NCBI GenBank assembly: GCA_947044405.1
Contig: CAMRHE010000501.1
Location: forward strand, 798,001-862,000
Direction: 5' to 3'
Origin: Leptodactylus fallax
Lineage: Eukaryota; Chordata; Amphibia; Anura; Leptodactylidae
DNA: 64,000 nt
The notes below the pieces were generated by a model. It did not search any database. It was given only the letters and a program-made list of their open reading frames with translations, and was not told where the DNA came from. A program made the translations under genes and the position numbers. Shown here in pieces: positions 52,125 to 63,359 of the stretch; position 1 is the first letter of the stretch, and each line of letters begins with the position of its first letter.

Positions 52125-52450
52125 CTCCGCCGCTCCTCTTCACACTGCGCTCACCGGTAACTCCAGCGCCTTCTCCTAGCAACCTCTCCCGCCCCCGCTC
52201 ACTCCCGATTGGCCAGCCAGCACAGGCCGCTTCCACGCCGCACACACTCATTGGCTGCGGGTCCCTTCCAGTGAAACGTCCCGTGATCCTATTGGCTGAG
52301 GCCAGGGATACGTCACGCGCGGATGCGGGCTAGTTGTCGGCTGCTGATTGGCTGTGACGTGTCCATTCATAGAGCCTAGAAATCTGCTGTCAATGCGGAA
52401 GTGAGCCGCCATCTTTAATAAGGGCAGAATCCTTCCGACACTCCCCGTTA
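52125..52450 (-). promoter_or_regulatory. MANF: MANF promoter with four CCAAT boxes and an ATF6/XBP1-like site
   Basis: ATTGG (CCAAT on the MANF strand) at 52208-52212, 52250-52254, 52291-52295 and 52348-52352, about 40-57 bp apart. TGACGTGT at 52356-52363 is one base from the UPR element TGACGTGG. I looked for a strict ERSE (CCAAT-N9-CCACG) and did not find one. Consistent with the known ER-stress control of MANF, not proof. Confidence 0.65.
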
Positions 52451-52974
52451 CTAGGGGGACTACAAGGCTCAGCACACTGCAGAGCACTGTGTAGGAGTCC
52501 TAGCTATGGAAATTTCTGAAAGGGATGAGGAAAGACCTGCCAGTAGTACAGACTCGTCTACACAGAGAGAATATCGTGACGCAACATAACCGCATCACTC
52601 CCTCTGGAACCCTGGGCAGGGGCCAGACTTGTGTGCACCTTGAGATATTTTCATACGCTGCAGTTCTATGAACCATTCAGTCTGAGGCTGGACCTGAGGA
52701 GATGGAGGTGGACGCCGGGGCGCAGAAGTCACTACCAGGCCCTTGACCCCGAGGGGCTCTAAAGCGGTCTCTGATACATAAAATCCACTGCATGGTCCAA
52801 GGTCGGGCCCAGAGCTCTGCTGTGTGTGATGGAGAATGCGATCCAGTCTATGAGCCTGGTGTGGCAGATTAGAGGAGACCCTGACTGTCCCCCTGGGTGT
52901 CACTGTCACCCGGCCTCAGCTCCAGCCTTCTGCTTACTAGAGTTCAGCACCGGAGTCCTCTGGACATGGGAGGA
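52451..52974. other. Upstream spacer of MANF, no recognised feature
   Basis: About 520 bp between the promoter and the 39-bp array; no gene recognised. Confidence 0.7.
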
Positions 52975-55080
52975 CATACACAGAGGCCACTGGAGGGCGT
53001 ACATGTGGTGTTATATACAGAGAGCACTAGAGGGCATACACGTGGTGTGATATACAGAGAGAGCACTAGAGGGCGTACACGTGATGTTATATACACAGAG
53101 GCCACTAGAGGGCGTACACGTGGTGTGATATACACAGAGGCCACTAGAGGGCGTACACGTGGTGTTATATACAGAGAGGCCACTAGAGGGCGTACACGTG
53201 GTGTGATATACAGAGAGAGCACTAGAGGGCATACACGTCATGTTATATACACAGCAGTTACTACAGTGCGTACATGTGGTGTGATATACACAGAGGCCAC
53301 TAGAGGGCGTACACGTGATGTTATATACACAGAGGCCACTAGAGGGCGTACATGTGGTGTTATATACACAGAGGCCACTAGAGGGCGTACACGTGGTGTT
53401 ATATACAGAGAGAGCGTACACGTCATGTTATATACACAGCAGTTACTACAGTGCGTACATGTGGTGTGATATACACAGAGGCCACTAGAGGGCGTACACG
53501 TGATGTTATATACACAGAGGCCACTAGAGGGCGTACATGTGGTGTTATATACACAGAGGCCACTAGAGGGCGTACACGTGGTGTTATATACAGAGAGAGC
53601 GTACACGTCATGTTATATACACAGCAGTTACTACAGTGCGTACATGTGGTGTGATATACACAGAGGCCACTAGAGGGCGTACACGTGATGTTATATACAC
53701 AGAGGCCACTAGAGGGCGTACATGTGGTGTTATATACACAGAGGCCACTAGAGGGCGTACACGTGGTGTTATATACAGAGAGAGCGTACACGTCATGTTA
53801 TATACACAGCAGTTACTACAGTGCGTACATGTGGTGTGATATACACAGAGGCCACTAGAGGGCGTACACGTGATGTTATATACACAGAGGCCACTAGAGG
53901 GCGTACATGTGGTGTTATATACACAGAGGCCACTAGAGGGCGTACACGTGGTGTTATATACAGAGAGAGCGTACACGTCATGTTATATACACAGCAGTTA
54001 CTACAGTGCGTACATGTGGTGTGATATACACAGAGGCCACTAGAGGGCGTACACGTGATGTTATATACACAGAGGCCACTAGAGGGCGTACACGTGGTGT
54101 TATATACAGAGAGGCCACTAGAGGGCGTACACGTGGTGTTATATACAGAGAGGCCACTAGAGGGCATAGACGTCATGTTATATACACAGCAGTTACTACA
54201 GTGCGTACATGTGGTGTGATATACACAGAGGCCACTAGAGGGCATACACGTGATGTTATATACACAGAGGCCACTAGAGGGCGTACATGTGGTGTTATAT
54301 ACACAGAGGCCACTAGAGGACGTACACGTGATGTTATATACACAGAGGCCACTAGAGGGCGTACACGTGGTGTTATATACAGAGAGGCCACTAGAGGGCG
54401 TACACGTGGTGTTATATACAGAGAGGCCACTAGAGGGCATAGACGTCATGTTATATACACAGCAGTTACTACAGTGCGTACATGTGGTGTTATATACAGA
54501 GAGGCCACTAGAGGGCGTACATGTGGTGTTATATACAGAGAGGCCACTAGAGGGCATACATGTGGTGTGATATACAGAGAGAGCACTAGAGGGCATACAC
54601 GTGGTGTGATATACAGAGAGAGCACTAGAGGGCATACATGTGGTTTTATATACAGAGAGAGCACTAGAGGGCATACACGTCATGTTATATACACAGCAGT
54701 TACTACAGTGCGTACACGTGATGTGATATACACAGAGGCCACTACAGTGCGTACACGTGATGTTATATACACAGAGGCCACTAGAGGGCGTACACGTGAT
54801 GTTATATACACAGAGGCCACTAGAGGGCGTACACGTGATGTTATATACACAGAGGCCACTAGAGGGCGTACACGTGATGTTATATACACAGAGGCCACTA
54901 GAGGGCGTACACGTCATGTTATATACACAGCAGTTACTACAGTGCGTACATGTGGTGTGATATACACAGAGGCCACTAGAGGGCGTACACGTGATGTTAT
55001 ATACAAAGAGAGCACTAGAGGGCGTACACATCATGTTATATACACAGCAATTACTAAAGTGCGTACATGTGGTGTGATAT
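52975..55080. repeat. 39-bp minisatellite with CTCF-like core and 185-bp higher-order repeat
   Basis: About 54 units, most containing GGCCACTAGAGGGCGTAC, then ACGTGGTGTTATATACACAG (39 bp). CCACTAGAGGGCGT matches 13 of 14 CTCF core positions; GTACACGTGG holds a CACGTG E-box. Four nearly identical 185-bp blocks run from about 53238 to about 53980 (the segment CAGTTACTACAGTGCGTACA recurs every 185 bp). The right end is cut by a Tc1 insertion into a TA of the unit. Confidence 0.96.
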
Positions 55081-55767
55081 ATACTACCGTTCAAAAGTTT
55101 AGGGTCACTTAGAAATTTCCTTATTTTTGAAAGAAAAGCAGTTTTTTTCAATGAAGATAACATGAAATGAATCAGAAATCCCCTCTATACATTGTTAATG
55201 TGGTAAATGACTATTCTAGCTGCAATATCTACATAGGTGTATAGCGGCCATTTCCAGCAACCATCACTCCAGTGCTCTAATGGTACATTGTGTTTGCTGA
55301 CCGTGTAAGAAGGCTAATGGAGGTTTAGAAAACCCTTGTGCAAGTATGTTAGCACAGCTGAAAACAGTTTTGCTGGTTAGAGAAGCAATAAAACTGACCT
55401 TCCTTTCAGCTAGTTGAGAATCTGGAGCATTACATTTGTTGGTTCGATTAAACTCTCAAAATGGCCAGAAAAAGAGAACTTTCATGTGAATCTCGACAGT
55501 CTATTCTTGTCCTTAGAAATGAAGGCTATTCCATGCGAGAAATTGCCAAGAAACTGAAGATTTCCTACAACGGTGTGTACTACTCCCTTCAGAGGACGGC
55601 ACAAACAGGCTCTAACCAGAGTAGAAAGAGAAGTGGGAGGCCGCGCTGCACAACTGAGCAACAAGACAAGTCCATTAGAGTCTCTAGTCTGAGAAATCGG
55701 CGTCTCGCAGGTCCTCAACTGGCAGCTTCATTACATAGTACCCGCAAAACGCCAGTGTCAGCGTCTA

Positions 55768-57321
55768 CAGTCATGGCCAAAAGTTTTGAGAATGACACAA
55801 ATATTCTATTTTCACATGATCTGCTGCCCTCTGGTTTTTCTGTGTGTTTGTCAGATGTTTTTATCACATACAGAAATAGAATTGCATTCATATTATGAGT
55901 AACAGAAGCTTATATTGACAGTTAGAATGAGTTAATGCAGCAAGTCAATATTTGCAGTGTTGACCCTTCTTCTTCAGGACCTCTGCAATTCTCCCTGGCA
56001 TGCTCTCAATCAACTTCTGGACCAAATCCTGACTGATAGCAGTCCATTCTTGCAGAATCAATGCTTTCATTTTGTCTGAATTTGTTGGTTTTTGTTTGTC
56101 CACCCGTCTCTTGATGATTGACCACAAGTTCTCAATGGGATTAAGATCTGGGGAGTTTCCAGGCCATGGACCCAAAATCTCTATGTTTTGTTCCCTGAGC
56201 CATTTAGTTATCACCTTTGCTTTATGGCAAGGTGCTCCATCATGCTGGAAAAGGCATTGTTGAGCGCCAAACTGCTCTTGGACGGTTGGGAGAAGTTGCT
56301 CTTGGAGGACATTCTGGTACCATTCTTTATTCATGGCAAGACTGTGAGAGAGCCGATTCCCTTGGCTGAGAAGCAACCCCACACATGAATGGTTTCAGGA
56401 TGCTTTACAGTTGGCATGAGACAAGACTGGTGGTAGCGCTCACCTCTTCTTCTCCGAATAAGCTGTTTTCCAGATGTTCCAAACAATGGAAAAGGGGATT
56501 CATCAGAGAAAATGACTTTCCCCCAGTCCTCAGCAGTCCACTCCCTGTACCTTTTGCAGAATATCAGTCTGTCCCTGATGTTTTTTCTGGAGAGAAGTGG
56601 CTTCTTTGCTGCCCTCCTTGAGACCAGGCCTTGCTCCAAGAGTCTCCGCCTCACAGTGCGTGCAGATGCACTCACACCTGCCTGCTGCCATTCCTCAGCA
56701 AGCTCTGCACTGCTGGTAGCCCCATCCCGCAGCTGAAACACTTTTAAGAGACGGTCCTGCTGCTTGCTGGTCTTTCTTGGGTGCCCTGGAGCCTTTTTGG
56801 CACCAATGGAACCTCTCTCCTTGAAGTTCTTGATGATGCGATAGATTGTTGACTGAGGTGCAATCTTTCTAGCTGCAATACTCTTCCCAGTTAGGCCATT
56901 TTTGTGCAGTGCAATGATGACTGCACGTGTTTCTTTAGAGATAACCATGGTTAACAGAAGAGAAACAATGATGGCAAGCACCAGCCTCCTTTTAAATTGT
57001 CCAGTGGTGTCATTCTTACTTAATCATGACAGATTGATCTCCAGCCCTGTCCTCATCAACACCCACACCTGTGTTAATGGAGCAATCACTGAAACGATGT
57101 TAGGTGGTCCTTTTAAGGCAGGGCTGCAATGATGTTGAAATGTGTTTTGGGGGATAAAGTTCATTTTCTAGGCAAATATTGACTTTGCAAGTAATTGCTG
57201 TTAAGCTGATCACTCTTTATAACATTCTGGAGTATATGCAAATTGCCATTAGAAAAACTGAAGCAGTAGACTTTGTAAAAATTTATATTTGTATCATTCT
57301 CAAAACTTTTGGCCATGACTG
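55768..57321 (-). mobile_element. Tc1/mariner transposon (copy 6), nested in copy 5
   Basis: 1554 bp between duplicated TA (55766-55767, 57322-57323). Ends CAGTCATGGCCAAAAGTTTT and its complement. Opposite orientation to its host element. Both ends intact and transposase only lightly damaged, so younger than copy 5. Confidence 0.96.
55945..56948 (-). pseudogene. Tc1 transposase of copy 6, one frameshift
   Basis: Starts MVISKETRAVIIALHKNGLT at 56948, HTH region (SIAARKIAPQSTIYRIIKNF), FSDESPFPLFG (first Asp), frame break near 56345-56360 after GCFSAKG, then CLFQHDGAPCHKA (second Asp) and SPDLNPIENLWSIIKRR (Glu). Ends at 55945. All three catalytic acids kept; a single indel appears to separate it from an open frame. 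Confidence 0.93.
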
Positions 57322-57966
57322 TACAGTGAGGAGGCGACTCAGGGATGCCGGCCTTCAGGGCAGGCCAAGAAAAAGCCATATCTGAGACTGGCTAATAAAA
57401 GGAAAGGATTCATATGGGCAAAAGAACAGACATTGGCTAGAGGAAGATTGGAAGAAAGTGTTATGGACAGACGAATCCAAGTGTGAAGTGTTTGGATCAC
57501 ACAGAAGAACAACTGAGAAGATGCCGGAAGACGCCTGACGCCACCTGTCAGCATGGTGGAGGGAATGGGATGGGCTGGGGTTGGTAAAGTGGGAGATTTG
57601 TACAAGGTAAAAGGGATTGTGAATAAGGAAGGCTATCACTCCATGCACCGCCATGCCATACCCTGTGGACAGCGCCTGATTGGAGCCAATTTCATCCTAC
57701 AACAGGACAATGACCCAAAGCACCTCCAAATTATACAGGAACTATTTAGGGAAGAAGCGGCAGCCGGTATTCTATCTGTAATGGAGGGGCCGGCGCAGTC
57801 ACCACATCTCAGCCCCACTGACCGTCCGGTATGCAAAACGTGCCCATCAAGCCAATCCAACTGGTGGGAGGGGCTTCTGGAAGCATGGCGAGAAATGTCT
57901 CCAGATGACATCAGCAAATTAACAGCGAGAATGCCAAAGGTCTGCAATGCTGGAATTGCTGCAAAT

Positions 57967-59905
57967 TCTCTCACGCTGTCAGACTCTCTCCTACCGCTCG
58001 CAGACATAATCTCACTCCAGGATGTAGACACTGCCACTGACTTCTACAATACCACCATTACCTCAGCCCTTGACTCTGTAGCCCCCTTCACTAACACTAG
58101 AGCCCGACCAATCAATAGAAAACCCTGGCACACCGACCTGACTAAAAAACTGAGACGTGCCTCACGGGTTGCTGAAAAGCCACTCCCAGGAGGACTTGCT
58201 TAGGTACAAAGAGGCAGTTCTTACATTCAAGAACGCACTCACCTCTGCAAAGCAGGTCTACTTCTCCGTACTAATATCTGCCCTATCCTGCAACCCCAAA
58301 CACCTATTCACTATCTTCACCTCCCTCCTCCTGCGCCCCCTCCGACATCACTTATCACAGCTGATGACTTTGCCTCTTATTTCAAAAGCACTGATGTAAA
58401 GCTCTCCACCCTAATCTCTAAATCCCACCTCACCTCCTGCGCGCTTGACCCGATCCAGTCACATCTCATCCCCAAACTCTCTGAAATCATTACTCCTGCC
58501 CTAACCCATCTCTTCAACCTATCCCTAACCACTGAATCCTTCCCTTTCGCCCTCAAACATGCTACCGTCACACCTATACCGTCCTCTCCAGCCAACTATC
58601 GCCCTATCTCACTGCTCCCGTACGCCTCTAAACTGCTGGAGCAACACGTCCACTGAGAACTATCCTCCTATCTCTCGTCCAATGTGCTCTGTGACAGACT
58701 ACAGTCCGGCTTCAGACCCCATCACTGCACAGAAAGTGCCCTAACCAAGGTCACTAATGACCTAACCGCCAAAGCCAAGCATCACTCCTCTGTCCTCCTC
58801 GACCTCTCCTCTGTCAGTCGACCATTCCCTCCTGTTACATACGCTCTCACCCCTTGGCATCTCAGACCTGGCCCTTTCCTGGATCTCCTCATACCTCACC
58901 AACCGCACATTTGGTGTCTCCCACTCGCACACCACCTCCCCGCCACGTCCTCTTTCTGTAGGTGTCCCGCAAGGCTCCGTCCTAGGACCCCTCCTGTTCT
59001 CCATCTACACCCTAGGCCTTGGCCAACTCATAGAATCCCATGGTTTCCATTACCATTGCTATGCTGACGACACCCAAATATATCTCTCTGGACCAGACAT
59101 GACCTCCCTGCTGTCCAGAGTCCCAGAATGTCTCGCAGCCGTAGCCTCCTTTCTCTCCTCCCGCTTTCTCAAACTCAACATGGAGAAAACGGAGTTCATC
59201 ATCTTCACCCCCTCCTCACATGGCCCCTCTACCTGACCCATCTGTCATAGTTAATGGTGCTACACTTACTCCAGTCCCACAGGCCCGCTGCCTTGGGATA
59301 ACCTTAGACTCTGACTTAGCCTTCAAGCTGCATATTCAAACCCTCAACACCTCCTGCCGCCTCCAACTCAAGAACATCCACCGAATCCGCTCCTTCCTCA
59401 CCCCTGACACTACAAAGATGCTAGTCCACGCCCTCATAATCTCCCGCCTAGAATACTGTAACACCCTTCTCCATGGCCTCCCAGCTAACACTCTCGCCCC
59501 CCCCCTCCAGTCCACCTTACACTGTGCTGCTCGCCTAATACACCTCTCCCCCCGTTCTTCATCGGCCGCCCCCTCTGCCAATCCCTTCACTGGCTACCCA
59601 TCGCCCAGCGAGTAGAGTACAAGCTACTAACACTGACATACAAAGCCATCCACAGCCTGTCCTCTCCATATATCTCCGACCTAATCTCCCGCTACCTGCC
59701 CACACGTAACCTCCGATCCTCCAAAGACCTCCTACTCCGCTCTGCTCTTATCCGCTCCTCACACAATCGTCTCCAAGACTTCTCCCGGGCATCCCCCATA
59801 CTCTGGAACTCATTACCAAGACACATAAGACTGACCCCCACAGTCACAAGTTTCAAGAAGGCCCTGAAGACTCACCTATTCAGGAAGGCCTACAACCCCC
59901 AATAA
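57967..59905 (+). pseudogene. L2-like LINE ORF2 remnant (reverse transcriptase)
   Basis: Decayed non-LTR reverse transcriptase on the plus strand in several frames. Recognisable: NYRPISLLP (about 58593), LQSGFRPHH (about 58701), [16 protein letters not shown] (58961 onward), catalytic YADD (59060-59071), RCLGITLDSDLAFKLHIQ, SRLEYCNTLL and, after a shift near 59570, YKAIHSLSSPYISDL, LWNSLPRHI and FKKALKTHLFRKAYNPQ before TAA 59903-59905. The 5' part of the LINE is absent: it begins abruptly at the copy 5 junction. The motifs fit the L2/CR1 group. Confidence 0.88.
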
Positions 59906-62900
59906 CACTACTGTCACCACACCGCCATCTGTACAGCCTCCAATAACACTACTGTCACCACACCGCCATCTGTACAACCTCCAATAACACTACTGTCACC
60001 ACACCGCCATCTGTACAACCTCCAACACTACTGTCACCGCCATCTGTACAGCCTCCAATAACACTACTGTCACCGCCATCTGTACATCCTCCAATAACAC
60101 TACTGTCACCACACCGCCATCTGTACAACCTCCAATAACACTACTGTCACCACACCGCCATCTGTACAACCCCCAATAACACTACTGTCACCGCCATCTG
60201 TACAGCCCCCAATAACACTACTGTCACCACACCGCCATCTGTACAACCTCCAATAACACTACTGTCACCACACCGCCATCTGTACAACCCCCAATAACAC
60301 TACTGTCACCGCCATCTGTACAACCTCCAATAACACTACTGTCACCACACCATCTGTACAACCCCCAATAACACTACTGTCACCACACCGCCATCTGTAC
60401 AACCTCCAATAACACTACTGTCACCACACCGCCATCTGTACAGCCCCCAATAACACTACTGTCACCGCCATCTGTACAACCTCCAATAACACTACTGTCA
60501 CCACACCGCCATCTGTACAACCTCCAATAACACTACTGTCACCACACCGCCATCTGTACAGCCTCCAATAACACTACTGTCACCACACCGCCATCTGTAC
60601 AACCCCCAATAACACTACCGTCACCACACCGCCATCTGTACAACCTCCAATAACACTACTGTCACCACACCGCCATCTGTACAGCCCCCAATAACACTAC
60701 TGTCACCACACCACCATCTGTACAACCACCAATACCACTACTGTCACCACACCGCCATCTGTACAGCCTCCAATAACACTACTGTCACCACACCGCCATC
60801 TGTACAACCTCCAATAACACTACTGTCACCACACCGCCATCTGTACAACCTCCAATAACACTACTGTCACCACACCACCATCTGTACAACCTCCAATAAC
60901 ACTACTGTCACCGCCATCTGTACAACCACCAATAACACTACTGTCACCACACCACCATCTGTACAGCCCCCAATAACACTACTGTCACCGCACCGCCATC
61001 TGTACAACCTCCAATAACACTACTGTCACCACACCGCCATCTCTACAACCTCCGATAACACTACTGTCACCACACCGCCATCTGTACAGCCTCCAATAAC
61101 ACTACTGTCACCACACCGCCATCTGTACAACCTCCAATAACACTACTGTCACCACACCGCCACCTGTACATCCCCCAATAACACTACTGTCACCACACCG
61201 CCATCTGTACAGCCTCCAATAACACTACTGTCACCACACTGCCATCTGTACAACCCCCAATAACACTACTGTCACCACACCACCATCTGTACAACCTCCA
61301 ATAACACTACTGTCACCACACCGCCATCTGTACAGCCCCCAATAACACTACTGTCACCACACCACCATCTGTACAACCCCCAATAACACTACTGTCACCA
61401 CACCGCCATCTGTACAACCTCCAATAACACTACTGTCACCACACCACCATCTGTACAACCTCCAATAACACTACTGTCACCACACCGCCATCTGTACAGC
61501 CCCCAATAACACTACTGTCACCACACCACCATCTGTACAACCTCCAATAACACTGCTGTCACCACACCGCCATCTGTACAGCCCCCAATAACACTACTGT
61601 CACCACACCGCCACCTGTACATCCCCCAATAACACTACTGTCACCACACCGCCATCTGTACAGCCCCCAATAACACTACTGTCACCACACCACCATCTGT
61701 ACAGCCCCCAATAACACTACTGTCACCACACCGCCACCTGTACAGCCCCCAATAACTATACTGTCACCGCACCGCCATCTGTACAGCCCCCAATAACACT
61801 ACTGTCACCACACCACCATCTGTACAGCCTCCAATAACACTACTGTCACCACACCGCCATCTGTACAGCCTCCAATAACACTACTGTCACCACACCGCCA
61901 TCTGTACAGCCTCCAATAACACTACTGTCACCACACCGCCATCTGTACAACCCCCAATAACACTACTGTCACCACACCATCACCTGTACAACCCCCAATA
62001 ACACTACTGTCACCACACCGCCATCTGTACAACCTCCAATAACACTACTGTCACCACACCGCCATCTGTACAGCCCCCAATAACACTACTGTCACCACAC
62101 CATCACCTGTACAACCCCCAATAACACTACTGTCACCACACCGCCATCTGTACAGCCCCCAATAACACTACTGTCACCACACCGCCATCTGTACAACCTC
62201 CAATAACACTACTGTCACCACACCGCCATGTGTACAACCTCCAATAACTCTACTGTCACCACACCACCACCTGTACAACCTCCAATAACACTACTGTCAC
62301 CACACCGCCACCTGTACATCCCCCAATAACACTACTGTCACCGCCATCTGTACAACCTCCAATAACACTACTGTCACCACACCACCACCTGTACAACCCC
62401 CAATAACACTACTGTCACCACACCGCCATCAGTACAACCCCCAATAACACTACTGTCACCACACCGCCATCTGTACAACCTCCAATAACACTACTGTCAC
62501 CACACCGCCATCTGTACAACCCCCAATAACACTACTGTCACCACACCATCTGTACAACCACCAATACCACTACTGTCACCACACCGCCATCTGTACAACC
62601 CCTAATAACACTACTGTCACCACACCGCCATCTGTACAATCTCCAATAACACTACTGTCACCACACCGCCATCTGTACAACCTCCAATAACACTACTGTC
62701 ACCACACCGCCATCTGTACAACCTCCAATAACACTACTGTCACCACACCGCCATCTGTACAACCTCCAATAACACTACTGTCACCACACCGCCATCTGTA
62801 CAACCTCCAATAACACTACTGTCACCACACCGCCATCTGTACAACCTCCAATAACACTACTGTCACCACACCGCCATCTGTACAACCTCCAATAACACTA

Positions 62901-63215
62901 CTGTCACCACACCGCCATCTGTACAACCTCCAATAACACTACTGTCACCACACCACCATCTGTACAACCCCCAATAACACTACTGTCACCACACCGCCAT
63001 CTGTACAACCTCCAATAACACTACTGTCACCACACCGCCATCTGTACAACCTCCAATAACACTACTGTCACCACACCGCCATCTGTACAACCCCCAATAA
63101 CACTACTGTCACCACACCGCCATCTGTACAGCCCCCAATAACACTACTGTCACCACACCGCCATCTGTACAACCTCCAATAACACTACTGTCACCACACC
63201 GCCATCTGTACAACC
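59897..63215 (+). repeat. 41-bp minisatellite within the LINE 3'UTR
   Basis: About 80 copies of a 41-bp unit (ACAACCTCCAATAACACTAC, then TGTCACCACACCGCCATCTGT); shorter copies lack CACACCGC-type bases. The first unit overlaps the ORF2 stop codon (CCCCAATAACAC at 59896-59907), so the duplicated segment is the coding end plus start of the 3'UTR. Confidence 0.97.
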
Positions 63216-63359
63216 TCTACCCCCACCTTCTGTCTCTATCCCTCTTCCCTCATAGATTGTAAGATTGCAAGGGCAGGGCCCTCTATCCCACTGTGTCAGT
63301 GATCACTGCTAGTATTATCTGTTTTGTATATTTTGTGTACTATATGTAAATCCGCAAAT

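Larger units (their letters stand above)
55084..57966 (+). mobile_element. Tc1/mariner transposon (copy 5), 3' truncated, split by copy 6
   Basis: Starts CTACCGTTCAAAAGTTTAGG after TA 55082-55083 inside the 39-bp array. Its transposase is interrupted by another Tc1 (55768-57321) and resumes at 57324. The element stops at about 57966, where LINE sequence takes over; its right inverted repeat is missing. Confidence 0.92.
55461..57966 (+). pseudogene. Tc1 transposase of copy 5, interrupted and decayed
   Basis: MARKRELSCESRQSILVLRN at 55461, HTH (YSMREIAKKLKISYNGVYYS), GRPR motif, to VSASTV; then the nested element; then VRRRLRDAGLQ at about 57324. WTDESKCEVFGS (first Asp) and ILQQDNDPKH (second Asp) remain; the region expected to carry the catalytic Glu is scrambled. 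Last recognisable residues are MPKVCNAGIAAN. Confidence 0.88.

Noticed and set aside
53793..55163. 456-codon minus-strand ORF with Cys-rich repeats (and 368 codons on plus)
   Set aside because: Translation of the 39-bp array, open on both strands because of its period; no signal of coding selection.
57553..58203. 216-codon ORF joining Tc1 and other sequence, as a possible fusion gene
   Set aside because: It crosses the junction between Tc1 copy 5 and the LINE remnant; both parts are decayed elements in chance frame.
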